Below, one piece after another: positions 40,650 through 50,201 of a stretch of DNA of 64,000 bases. Where the stretch lies: assembly GCA_016208915.1 (NCBI GenBank), contig JACQXE010000072.1:39891-103890 (forward strand), read 5' to 3'. Source of the DNA: Nitrospirota bacterium. GTDB lineage: Bacteria; Nitrospirota; Thermodesulfovibrionia; Thermodesulfovibrionales; UBA1546. Every line of letters starts with the position of its first letter. The stretch's first letter is position 1. The position numbers and the translations under genes were made by a program. The notes below the pieces were generated by a model that ran no database searches, was not told the DNA's origin, and saw only the letters and a program-made list of their open reading frames with translations.

Positions 40650-41024
40650 TTATGCCTCTGTTTTCTGTTCTGCTGTAACTACTGAAGCAGAAGAGCCTTC
40701 TCCGGCAGAGACTGTCTGCAGGGCTGCCTCTATCTGTTTTTTGTCAAGCTTTAATATCATATACTTTATTACAGGGTCAAAGACCTTGTAATAATCTTCA
40801 AGTTTTTTGATTAAAGATGATGGAGATTTGAAGTGAAGCAGAAGATAGAATCCCTTTTTGTGCTTTTTGATCTCGTATGCGAGTTTTCTCCTTCCCCAAG
40901 GATTAATCTGAAGTATCTCGCCAGCTGAATTTGTAATGAGATTTTTAATCTTTTCTGTGGCTGCTGTGATATCTTCGTCAGGAAGAGTTGCATTGAGTAT
41001 TATGATGCTTTCATAGATGTTCAC
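40650..41024 (-). CDS. rpsF: 30S ribosomal protein S6
   Basis: MNIYESIIILNATLPDEDI...WGRRKLAYEIKKHKKGFYLLLHF. Confidence 0.96.
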   Translation of the reverse strand: MNIYESIIILNATLPDEDITAATEKIKNLITNSAGEILQINPWGRRKLAYEIKKHKKGFYLLLHFKSPSSLIKKLEDYYKVFDPVIKYMILKLDKKQIEAALQTVSAGEGSSASVVTAEQKTEA

Positions 41025-41554
41025 GTGAACACCTCCTTATGGATTTATCCGCCTAAGGCGAATTGTAGCCCTACTCTAAATGAGAGAGCAAGGAGCCTGC
41101 CTGCGGTAGGCAGGTTGATATTTATACCATAAACTGCGTGAGAAAATCAATACAAAGAAACAGGTTAAAGAGAAATTTAACTTTGAGGTTTTTCTTGTTC
41201 TTAAAGCAACATGTTTTTCCTTTATACAAATATTCCTACAATGTCTGTTTCACATAGCACATACATCAGCAGCGGTTAAGCTCTCAATACCAATAGCGCA
41301 AACCTTTCATCACCTCTTCAAGTTATTTTTTCATTTAATTCCCTCGCACAGTTTTTGGTCTATAATGTACATTAACGCATTGATATTGACACTGTTTCCA
41401 TCAACACCTGTTACTTATAGCGCCAATGATGCCTGATCTATACTATCCACAATGTGAAACCAACGTTATTAAAAAACCCATCAACTCATTCGTAGTATAA
41501 AATTGCATCAGTATATAACAAAATATAACAAAAAGTCATAAAACTATCAAAATG

Positions 41555-41570
41555 TGTTCCACATGGAACA
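41555..41570. promoter_or_regulatory. parS-like site
   Basis: TGTTCCACATGGAACA: arms TGTTCCA/TGGAACA around CA; resembles parS TGTTNCACGTGAAACA. Confidence 0.5.
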
Positions 41571-42191
41571 ATAACATTCATAATGTTTTTTTGACAGCTA
41601 ATCTAAATGGTTATTTTCATGAGATTAGATTTCGATAGCGTTGACCCTGAATTTACTACATGCTAATTCCCGAACTGCTCAATAGATATACTCCATGAAG
41701 CCCTGAAAATGCGCCAAAAGTTGAGAATTATCTATTCTCCTTACATTTATATTACGCCTTACTTCACAAACATGTCGATTTCTTAATGCAAATTGTGCGC
41801 TTCGCTCAAATGTATACAAAATGCCAAACGAATTTTGGTTGGGTATAAGGCAAAGCAGAAGATTTCATTGTATGCCGCAAGAAATGCTTATAATGCATAC
41901 TATACGCATTTGCTCGCACCACACTTAAGGTGTGTCTTTTGATGTTTGATGGGTAATCTCGCTCAGGCCAAACCCTGTAAGGGTTGTCTGAAAATATGAG
42001 ATTTTTTTTGTGGCTTGTCCTGAGCAAAACACCGAGATTCTTCGCCTCGCTCAGGATAAAATGAATCAAAACGCTTAGAATGGCAATGACTCTGCTTAAT
42101 GTTATTTTTCAGTAGGCGGCAAATATGTTATTGAATTTTTTTGAGATAAATAAGTGCAGCATCGTTAATTGATGCATAGGGATTTCTGTTT

Positions 42192-42207
42192 TGTTTCACG
42201 TGAAACT
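42192..42207. promoter_or_regulatory. parS site
   Basis: TGTTTCACGTGAAACT: 15 of 16 positions match the parS consensus. Confidence 0.8.
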
Positions 42208-42447
42208 ATTCACGGACTGCTTTTTACGACATTTCTTTGAAAATCGTCTTTGTTGTTTTCTGCCCATGATAATTTCGGTTCTTTCGCAAAAAAAAAAGTT
42301 GTAACAACTGAACAATAAAATTTATGGACTCCTGTTTTTTAAACGGCAAAATAAAACTATTTAACTGCTATCTCCTGCCAGTACGAATGAAATTTATAAA
42401 TTATACGAGTTGAGGCAGACAATTGTTAAAATGGCATAAAATTTCTT

Positions 42448-42499
42448 TTGACAAATTGGAAGGCTTCGCTTACAATTGTAATTGAGAATCAATCTCAAT
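42448..42499 (+). promoter_or_regulatory. Sigma70-type promoter with overlapping Fur-like operator upstream of feoB
   Basis: TTGACA-17 nt-TACAAT (42448-42476), then ATTGAGAATCAATCTCAAT inverted repeat (42481-42499). Confidence 0.7.
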
Positions 42500-42513
42500 A
42501 GAGGAGCTACAGA

Positions 42514-44457
42514 ATGAACGTATCAGATAAGATTGTGCTTGTTGGGAATCCGAATGTCGGCAAGAGCGTGATATTCGGTCTCCTGACAAAGAAATATGTA
42601 ACAGTATCGAATTATCCTGGAACAACTGTTGAAGTATCTTATGGCAGTGCAATGCTCTCCGGGAAGGAATACATTATTGTTGATACTCCGGGAATAAACA
42701 GCCTTGTACCAATGAGCGAGGATGAAAAAGTTACGAGGGATATATTTTTGAAAGAAAGGCCATTTGCAGTCATACATGTGGCTGACACAAAAAATATAAG
42801 AAGGTCCCTTTTCCTTACGCTTCAGCTTGCTGAGATGGGATTGCCATTAATCCTTGTTCTTAATATGGAAGATGAGGCAAGAGACAGAGGGATTAGCATA
42901 GATATTGACAAACTCAAGACATTAACAGGGATTAGCGCAGTAAGCACGATTGCCCCTCAGAGAAAAGGCATAAAAGAGCTAAGGGCTGCTGTCTCAAGCC
43001 CAGCAGTCCCAACGGTTAAAGTCAGGTATATTCCGATAATCGAGGAATACCTTACGAAGATATCAGCCATCCTGCCGAACTTCAATGTATCGAAAAGGGC
43101 GCTTTCAATAATGATCCTTTCAGGAGATGAAAGCCTTAAAGAATGGTTAATCACTAACCTTAGTCCAGATAAGATAAAGGAGATTGAATTTCTGCGCGAT
43201 GAATGCCAGGCGCAGATAAAAGACCCGGTTAGTTTTTTGATAAACCAGAGACGACTTGATATTACGGAGGAGATAAGCATGCAGGTGCTTAAAAAGATCC
43301 CTGCTGAAGGCGGAAAAATACTATCGTTTACAGGAAAAATAAGCATGCATCCTTTCTGGGGTATTCCTCTATTGCTACTTGTTCTCTATGGACTTTACGA
43401 ATTTGTTGGCGTATTCGGCGCCGGCACACTTGTTGACTTCTTCGAAGAGATAATATTTGGAAGATATATCAATCCGATGGCAACAAAGGTCATCCAGTTA
43501 ATAGTCCCATTCAGTTTTATGCAGGAGATGCTAATAGGAGAATATGGGCTTATAACTGTTGCTCTAACATATGCCATAGCTATAATCCTTCCAATCTCTG
43601 CGACATTCTTTATCGCATTCGCCATACTCGAAGACAGCGGTTATCTGCCGAGGCTTGCAATAATGAGCAACAGGATTTTCAATCTCATGGGGCTTAATGG
43701 TAAGGCTGTCTTGCCGATGGTGCTCGGTCTGGGCTGCGGCACAATGGCAGTAATGACATCAAGGATACTCGAGACAAAAAGGGAACGAATCATCGTAACA
43801 TTCCTCCTTGCATTAGCTGTTCCATGCTCTGCACAGCTCGGTGTAATACTCGGAATGCTTGGAGCCTTATCATTTAAAGCCACACTGATATGGTCAGGAA
43901 CTGTTCTGGCGACACTGCTGTTGTCAGGGTACATTGCATCAAAAGTTATCAAAGGAGAACAGACAGAATTTTTTCTTGAGATACCGCCAATTAGGAAGCC
44001 GAATCTCACTAATATAATCGTCAAGACTATAGGAAGGGTTGAATGGTATCTAAAAGAAGCAGTGCCGCTCTTTATTCTCGGGACATTTATACTTTTCGTC
44101 CTGCATAAACTTAATCTCCTGAAGATTCTTGAATCAATAGCCTCGCCTATTGTCGTGAATCTCCTTGGGCTTCCAGAAAAGACAACGGCGTCATTTATCA
44201 TGGGTTTTTTACGAAGGGATTATGGAGCAGCCGGTCTTTTCGCACTGGCAGAAAAGGGCATGCTAACACCGCTTCAGTCTGTTGTGAGCCTTGTAACAAT
44301 AACTCTCTTTATCCCCTGTCTGGCAAACTTCTTTATGATAGTTAAAGAGCGGGGCATGACAACAGCATTGGCTATAATAGCAATCGTTTTCCCTGCAGCA
44401 TTTTTAGGCGGTGGATTGCTGAACTGGATTTTAAGAACATTGAATGTGACATTCTGA
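42514..44457 (+). CDS. feoB: Ferrous iron transport protein B
   Basis: KIVLVGNPNVGKSVIFGLLTKKYVTVSNYPGTTVEVS G1 motif; VDTPGINSL; FeoB-type TM domain (LPMVLGLGCGTMAVMTSRILETKRER). Confidence 0.94.
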   Translation: MNVSDKIVLVGNPNVGKSVIFGLLTKKYVTVSNYPGTTVEVSYGSAMLSGKEYIIVDTPGINSLVPMSEDEKVTRDIFLKERPFAVIHVADTKNIRRSLFLTLQLAEMGLPLILVLNMEDEARDRGISIDIDKLKTLTGISAVSTIAPQRKGIKELRAAVSSPAVPTVKVRYIPIIEEYLTKISAILPNFNVSKRALSIMILSGDESLKEWLITNLSPDKIKEIEFLRDECQAQIKDPVSFLINQRRLDITEEISMQVLKKIPAEGGKILSFTGKISMHPFWGIPLLLLVLYGLYEFVGVFGAGTLVDFFEEIIFGRYINPMATKVIQLIVPFSFMQEMLIGEYGLITVALTYAIAIILPISATFFIAFAILEDSGYLPRLAIMSNRIFNLMGLNGKAVLPMVLGLGCGTMAVMTSRILETKRERIIVTFLLALAVPCSAQLGVILGMLGALSFKATLIWSGTVLATLLLSGYIASKVIKGEQTEFFLEIPPIRKPNLTNIIVKTIGRVEWYLKEAVPLFILGTFILFVLHKLNLLKILESIASPIVVNLLGLPEKTTASFIMGFLRRDYGAAGLFALAEKGMLTPLQSVVSLVTITLFIPCLANFFMIVKERGMTTALAIIAIVFPAAFLGGGLLNWILRTLNVTF

Positions 44458-44474
44458 TTCCAGGATAAAAAGGC

Positions 44475-44933
44475 ATGGAAGATAAAATTTTCAGAGAATT
44501 CCTTGAAAAAAAAGGCCTAAAATTTACAAAGGAACGTGCAGCCGTACTAAAAGAAGTCTTTTCGAACCACAACCACTTTGACCCTGATGATCTTTATGTG
44601 AAAATGAAAGGCCAAGGGATGAAGGTATCCAAGGCATCTGTTTATAGAACACTTCCTCTGCTTCTTGAGTGTGGCCTTGTTGAGCAGGTTGAGCGGTTCG
44701 ATAAACATGCACATTATGAACACACCTTTGGACACGGGCATCATGACCATCTCATCTGCATCAAATGCGGAAAAGTAATCCCACTTTTTTCAGAAAAACT
44801 TGAAAAATTACAGGAGAGCCTCTGCAAGCAGGAGAAATTCAGATGTCTTACTCACATCTTAGAGATAAAAGGTTATTGTTCAAAGTGCGAGGAAAAGGGG
44901 CAGGGCGGAAAACAAAAAAGGCCCGGAGTTTAA
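44475..44933 (+). CDS. fur: Fur-family transcriptional regulator
   Basis: KGLKFTKERAAVLKEVF; KASVYRTLPLLLECGLVEQV; GHGHHDHLICIKCGKVI. Confidence 0.92.
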   Translation: MEDKIFREFLEKKGLKFTKERAAVLKEVFSNHNHFDPDDLYVKMKGQGMKVSKASVYRTLPLLLECGLVEQVERFDKHAHYEHTFGHGHHDHLICIKCGKVIPLFSEKLEKLQESLCKQEKFRCLTHILEIKGYCSKCEEKGQGGKQKRPGV

Positions 44934-44947
44934 TCCGAGCCTTCTAA
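44917..44947 (-). terminator. Rho-independent terminator downstream of 5S rRNA
   Basis: Minus strand AAGGCTCGGATTAAACTCCGGGCCTTTTTTG. Confidence 0.75.
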
Positions 44948-44953
44948 ATTTAA

Positions 44954-45069
<116 letters not shown>

Positions 45070-45123
45070 AACTTAATTCTGGAGAACATCTATTTATAAC
45101 ATCAAAATGATGAAAAAATCAAG

Positions 45124-45196
45124 TGGAGGTGAACGGGATCGAACCGATGACCTCCTGCTTGCAAAGCAGGCGCTCTCCCAGCTGAGCTACACCCCC
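45124..45196 (-). tRNA. tRNA-Ala(TGC)
   Basis: Minus strand GGGGGTGTAGCTCAGCTGGGAGAGC..TTTGCAA..GGTTCGATCC; anticodon TGC; CCA not encoded. Confidence 0.97.
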
Positions 45197-45199
45197 TGG

Positions 45200-45276
45200 T
45201 GGTGGGCCTAGGTGGAATCGAACCATCGACCTCGCGCTTATCAGGCGCGCGCTCTAACCATCTGAGCTATAGGCCC
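45200..45276 (-). tRNA. tRNA-Ile(GAT)
   Basis: Minus strand GGGCCTATAGCTCAGATGGTTAGAGC..CTGATAA..GGTTCGATTCC; anticodon GAT; CCA encoded. Confidence 0.97.
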
Positions 45277-45418
45277 TGAAAAAATACTACCACCTTATTG
45301 GCCTTCAATAAACAGCACAAACCAAAGAAGATAAAATAACTTAATTTATATCTCCCTGTCAAGCTGAGCATATTCAAAGGTTTGACATTAAAAGGCTCGG
45401 AGTTTAAACTTAATCTCT

Positions 45419-47059
45419 ATGAAAAAGAAGCTAAACAGTGTTTTACAGGACACATTTAATGCTCTTGCTATTACTTTTCCTGAAATAATTTTAGAGTTGG
45501 CTAAGGAGGAGTCATTCGGCGACCTCGCAACCCCTGTTGCAATGTCTCTGTCAAAGATTCTTAAAAAACCTCCGAGAAAGATTGCAGAAGACATCATAAA
45601 CTCCATATCAGAAAAAAATATATTCGAGAAAATAGAAATTGCAGGGCCGGGTTTTATAAATTTTACTTTCTCAAAAGCATATCTCTATTCAGAAATAAAG
45701 GCTCTCATAAAAATGGGGTCTAGTTTTCTCAGGGAGGATATAGGAAAAAACAGAAGGGTACAGATCGAATTTGTAAGTGCGAATCCAACAGGGCCGCTTC
45801 ACCTTGGGCATGGCAGGGGCGCTGCTTTTGGTTCTGCATTATCCAACCTGCTTGAAGCAGGCGGATATGATGTTGAATGTGAATATTATATAAACGATGC
45901 AGGTCGGCAGGTCAAACTGTTGGGCATTTCAGTGTTTGCACGGTATAACCAATTGTCAGGCAGGGATTATTCATTCCCTGAGGAAGGATATAAAGGCGGA
46001 TATGTAGATGATATCGCAAGAGCAATAATCAAAAATGCAGGCAATAAATACTCTGACTGCAGATTTGAAGATGCAGAGGCATTTTTTATAGATTTTTCCT
46101 ATAAGATGATGCTTGAAAACATAAAGAAGGATCTGAGGGATTTTGGCGTTGCATTTAACACATGGCAGAGCGAGAGGGAGCTATATCAGAAGTCAGAAGT
46201 AGAGCATTCAATAGATGAGTTGAGGAGGAAAGGCTACATATATGAGCAGGATGGAGCTATATGGTTCAAGGCAACAGAATTCGGCGACGACAAAGACAGG
46301 GTTGTGATCAAAAAAGATGGAGAATACACATACTTCGCTCCTGATATTGCATATCACAGGAAAAAAATAGAGAAGAAATTTGACGAGCTCATTGATATAT
46401 GGGGAGCAGACCACCACGGCTATATACCGAGGATTCAGGCAGTTATACAGGCTTTCGGTTATCCGAAGGAGAGCCTGAGGGTTCTTCTTGTCCAGATGGT
46501 CTCACTCCTCAGAGGCGGAAAACCTGTGTCAATGTCAAAGAGGGCAGGGGAGTTTGTGACGCTAAGAGAAGTGGTGGATGAGGTTGGCGCTGATACAACG
46601 AAGTTTATATTTCTTACAAGACGTTCTGACAGCCATCTCGAATTTGACTTGGAGGTTGCAAAGGCACAGTCAGCAGAAAACCCAGTCTTTTATGTGCAGT
46701 ATGCAAATGCGAGGATAAACAGCATATTCTCGCATGCAAGAGAGCAGGGGATACATATAGATAAATTCGAAGAAACAGATCTGGGTTTGTTAACGACGCC
46801 TGAAGAATTGCGAATGATAAAAAAACTGCTCACCTATCCGATGATATTTGAAGGCGCTGTTATAGCACATGAGCCGCACAGAATAACGTTCTATCTTCAG
46901 GAACTTGCAGGTATGTTTCATCCTTATTATCACAAGCACAAGGTTGTAACTGATGATATAAATCTCACAAAGGCGCGGCTTGTACTCTGTGAGGCGGTAC
47001 AAATTGTGCTTAAGGACGGGCTTGAGATTTTGGGGTTAAGCGCGCCTGCGAAGATGTAA
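45419..47059 (+). CDS. argS: Arginyl-tRNA synthetase
   Basis: [53 protein letters not shown]. Confidence 0.97.
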   Translation: MKKKLNSVLQDTFNALAITFPEIILELAKEESFGDLATPVAMSLSKILKKPPRKIAEDIINSISEKNIFEKIEIAGPGFINFTFSKAYLYSEIKALIKMGSSFLREDIGKNRRVQIEFVSANPTGPLHLGHGRGAAFGSALSNLLEAGGYDVECEYYINDAGRQVKLLGISVFARYNQLSGRDYSFPEEGYKGGYVDDIARAIIKNAGNKYSDCRFEDAEAFFIDFSYKMMLENIKKDLRDFGVAFNTWQSERELYQKSEVEHSIDELRRKGYIYEQDGAIWFKATEFGDDKDRVVIKKDGEYTYFAPDIAYHRKKIEKKFDELIDIWGADHHGYIPRIQAVIQAFGYPKESLRVLLVQMVSLLRGGKPVSMSKRAGEFVTLREVVDEVGADTTKFIFLTRRSDSHLEFDLEVAKAQSAENPVFYVQYANARINSIFSHAREQGIHIDKFEETDLGLLTTPEELRMIKKLLTYPMIFEGAVIAHEPHRITFYLQELAGMFHPYYHKHKVVTDDINLTKARLVLCEAVQIVLKDGLEILGLSAPAKM

Positions 47060-47099
47060 TACTGGATTTCTTTCTAATTGTTGGTATAAAATATCCGCT

Positions 47100-48017
47100 A
47101 TGATACAGAAGACAGAAAAGATATGGATGGATGGTAAATTTGTAGAGTGGGATAAAGCCAATGTGCATATTCTTACCCACACATTTCATTATGGCCTTGG
47201 AGTTTTCGAAGGCATAAGATGCTATGAGACAGGCAGCGGGCCTGCGATCTTCAGATTGCAGGAGCATGTTGAGAGGCTTTTTAAGTCAGCACATATTTTT
47301 ATGATGGAGATACCTTATTCAAGAAAAGAGATAGAAAGCGCAATTATTAACACAGTAAAGGCAAACAAGATTAAGGAATGCTATATCAGGCCGATTGCAT
47401 ATATAGGATATGGCGCTATGGGTTTATTCCCGAAGGGCAATCCCATAAACGTGGCAATTGCTGTGTGGCCATGGGGCGCATATCTTGGAGATGAGGGAGT
47501 GCAAAAGGGGATAAGAGTAAAAGTTTCTTCATTTGTAAGGAATAATGTAAACTCGCAGATGAGCAGGGCAAAGGCTTCCGGGTATTACATCAACTCCCAG
47601 CTTGCAAAAAAAGAGGCTATTTCGTGCGGCTTTGACGAGGCTCTTCTTCTCGATACAGAAGGTTATGTGTCGGAGGGAAGCGGTGAGAATATATTTATCG
47701 TAAGAAACAGGAAGCTGAAGACTACGCCTCTGACCTCTATTCTTGAAGGCATAACGAGGGACAGCGTAATGGAGATTGCATCTGACGAGGGGATTGAAGT
47801 TATAGAAGAGCGGTTTACAAGGGATGAAGTATATATATCAGATGAAGCATTCTTCACAGGCACAGCAGCGGAGATAACTCCTATACGTGAATTGGATGGA
47901 AGGGCAATAGGCACAGGAAGGCCGGGTGAGATTACAAAAAAAATGCAGTCTGTATTTTTTGATACAGTAAAGGGGAAGAATAAGAAATATAAGTCTTGGC
48001 TTACCTATGTGAAGTAA
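47100..48017 (+). CDS. ilvE: Branched-chain amino acid aminotransferase
   Basis: [38 protein letters not shown]; class IV PLP fold. Confidence 0.96.
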   Translation: MIQKTEKIWMDGKFVEWDKANVHILTHTFHYGLGVFEGIRCYETGSGPAIFRLQEHVERLFKSAHIFMMEIPYSRKEIESAIINTVKANKIKECYIRPIAYIGYGAMGLFPKGNPINVAIAVWPWGAYLGDEGVQKGIRVKVSSFVRNNVNSQMSRAKASGYYINSQLAKKEAISCGFDEALLLDTEGYVSEGSGENIFIVRNRKLKTTPLTSILEGITRDSVMEIASDEGIEVIEERFTRDEVYISDEAFFTGTAAEITPIRELDGRAIGTGRPGEITKKMQSVFFDTVKGKNKKYKSWLTYVK

Positions 48018-48035
48018 AAAAGAGATTTTGCAAAC

Positions 48036-48067
48036 AAAAAAGGCGGCATGAAAATACCGCCTTTTTT
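48036..48067. terminator. Bidirectional rho-independent terminator
   Basis: AAAAAAGGCGG CATGAAAATA CCGCCTTTTTT between convergent genes. Confidence 0.9.
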
Positions 48068-48085
48068 GTTGTCTTTTTAACTCAA

Positions 48086-48421
48086 TTATTTTTTGTGGCA
48101 CTTTACGCAGTTTGCCTCATCCTGTGCAAATGCTTTTTTGCCATCATGGCATGTACCGCAGAATTTTTCAGGAACGTGATCTGCCTTTGTAATCTTGATC
48201 CTTTCCTTATGCGGTGCCATTGGCCCGAATAACTTAGGATGGCAATCAGGACACTTGTTACCTTTATCAGCATGGGTCTTGCCGTTGAAAACCACTTTTC
48301 CTTGGTCCCCGCCAGCAAACTCTATTGTCTTGCCTGACATTACTGCCATTGCACTGCCAACAAATGCTATTGCTATTAGAACTGTTAATGCAAGTGTAAG
48401 AGCCTTCATTCTTCTTTTCAC
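48086..48421 (-). CDS. Triheme c7-type cytochrome
   Basis: Signal peptide; three CXXCH motifs (CPDCH, CGTCH, CVKCH) in about 110 aa. Confidence 0.88.
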   Translation of the reverse strand: MKRRMKALTLALTVLIAIAFVGSAMAVMSGKTIEFAGGDQGKVVFNGKTHADKGNKCPDCHPKLFGPMAPHKERIKITKADHVPEKFCGTCHDGKKAFAQDEANCVKCHKK

Positions 48422-48850
48422 CCCCTTTCCATAAAAAATTCTCTCCTAAATAATTTAGGAATCAAATTCTATGCCAGCTAAATTTTGTTTAAAATGTATG
48501 CTGCAACAAAAACATTATCCCTATATAAGGAGCCGTTCCCTATTTAAGAAGAGAAATCAGGAAACTATATCAATATTTTAATCTGCTGTCAAGGAGAAAA
48601 TAATCCGGATAATGTTATTTTTTGCCTTGCCGTTTTTCCGATGTTCTTAGTATCTTTTCATGGACTTGTGAACTAAGCATGAAGCTATTATTGGCTTTGT
48701 TTGTATTTACTTGTTTAGGAGTTTTTTCCGAAACAAAACTCATATGATTTTTATTGTGGTTTTGCCTAAGAGTTTTTTATTCCTATCTCTGTGCGTGTGC
48801 AACTCTATGGCATAGCTTAGTGCTTGATAGGTAAAATCAAGAGAAATTTC

Positions 48851-48907
48851 TTGACAAGCCAGCGCTATATGCAGTATAAGTATCTTATATTAATTATTAT
48901 ACTGCAT
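48851..48907 (+). promoter_or_regulatory. Integrase promoter with 11-bp inverted repeat
   Basis: TTGACA at 48851; -10-like TATAAG; ATGCAGTATAA (48869-48879) and TTATACTGCAT (48897-48907). Confidence 0.6.
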
Positions 48908-48929
48908 AAGTATAAGTTATGAGGCTATT

Positions 48930-50168
48930 ATGCTGGATCAGTTTCAACAATATCTTTTGAAAGATGGACGGGTTAAGGACAATGATATCCCTTATTATAT
49001 TAAGTGGATATCAGATTGCTATTCCTATATTAATGAGCAGGTCGAACATCGGCTAAGCTCAGAACAGAAACAACAGTTTTTCAAACATTTGGCCGAAAGC
49101 CAGGAAGATTGGCAGGTTAAACAGGCTGATTACGCGTTAAGGCTCTACGATTTTTTCATTTCCAGCCAACAAAAAGAGCCATCAACTGATACGCACAAGG
49201 TCAACAATGAATGGGATATTATAGAGGATAAGGCCAGAAGAGTTCTTAGCCTAAGGAATAGATCTTTCAGAACTGAAAAATCGTATATCTCGTGGCTTCG
49301 CCAGTTTCGCGGTTTTGTCGGGACAAAAAAACCTCAGGGGCTTGCAGGAGTAGACCTCCAGAATTTCATTGTTAATCTTGCTGTTGAAAGGAAGCTTTCT
49401 GTTTCTACACAGAATCAGGCCCTGAATGCCATTGTATTTGTATACCGCTATGTGCTCAATATAAATGTTGAGAGTTCAATTGATGCTGTAAAAGCAAAAT
49501 CGAAGCGTAGCTTACCGATTGTGCTTACTGTCGGTGAAACAGAGCAAATCTTTGAGAAAATGTCTGGTGTGCAGCGTCTTATGGCAATGCTAACATATGG
49601 ATTCGGTCTCAGGATAGCAGAATGCCTTGGTCTAAGAATAAGAGATATTGATCTTGAGCAGGGTATTGTTATTTTGCAAGCAGGCAAAGGAGGCAATGAC
49701 AGAAGAACTGTTCTGCCTGAACGTTTGAAGGATGACCTTATTCAGCATATTGCTCAAGTTCGCTTGATATATGAAAGTGACAGGGAGCAGAATATCAGAG
49801 GAGTCTATCTTCCCGACGCGCCGTATAAAAAGCATCAGGATGCCGGAAAAGAGTGGGACTGGTTTTGGCTTTTTCCATCACAGAATTTTTCAGTAGATCC
49901 CCGCACGCTGATTGTCCGGCGTCATCATATGCATCCAGCGTCTCTCCAGCGGGCATTCAAGGCTGCGGTACAAAAGGCAGGGATAGCGAAGAAACAAGTA
50001 TCTGTTCACACACTGAGACATAGTTTTGCCACTCACCTGCTTGAAAGCGGGTACGACATCCGGACGATTCAGGAGTTGCTTGGCCACAAAAATCTCCAAA
50101 CAACTATGATTTATACCCATGTCTCATCAAAAAACATACTTAGCGTAAAAAGTCCTCTGGATAAATAG
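48930..50168 (+). CDS. Integron-type integrase (tyrosine recombinase, IntI-like)
   Basis: Catalytic residues present (GLRIAECL, HTLRHSFATHLLESG, LGHKNLQTTMIYTH) plus IntI-specific patch GVYLPDAPYKKHQDAGKEWDWFWLFPSQNFSVDPRTLIVRRHHMHPASLQRAFK. Confidence 0.9.
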   Translation: MLDQFQQYLLKDGRVKDNDIPYYIKWISDCYSYINEQVEHRLSSEQKQQFFKHLAESQEDWQVKQADYALRLYDFFISSQQKEPSTDTHKVNNEWDIIEDKARRVLSLRNRSFRTEKSYISWLRQFRGFVGTKKPQGLAGVDLQNFIVNLAVERKLSVSTQNQALNAIVFVYRYVLNINVESSIDAVKAKSKRSLPIVLTVGETEQIFEKMSGVQRLMAMLTYGFGLRIAECLGLRIRDIDLEQGIVILQAGKGGNDRRTVLPERLKDDLIQHIAQVRLIYESDREQNIRGVYLPDAPYKKHQDAGKEWDWFWLFPSQNFSVDPRTLIVRRHHMHPASLQRAFKAAVQKAGIAKKQVSVHTLRHSFATHLLESGYDIRTIQELLGHKNLQTTMIYTHVSSKNILSVKSPLDK

Positions 50169-50201
50169 GCTTTCAGGTATAACGGCTTACTAAGAATATG
50201 C

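Noticed and set aside
41806-42069. 87-aa minus ORF in the AT-rich spacer
   Set aside because: No recognisable family; its start lies in a dispersed-repeat-like string (TTCGCCTCGCTCAGGATAAAATGA); likely non-coding.
48430-48930. attC or gene cassettes upstream of the integrase
   Set aside because: GCCTAAG and GTTTAGG-like strings are present but no paired RYYYAAC/GTTRRRY sites with inner boxes could be assembled.
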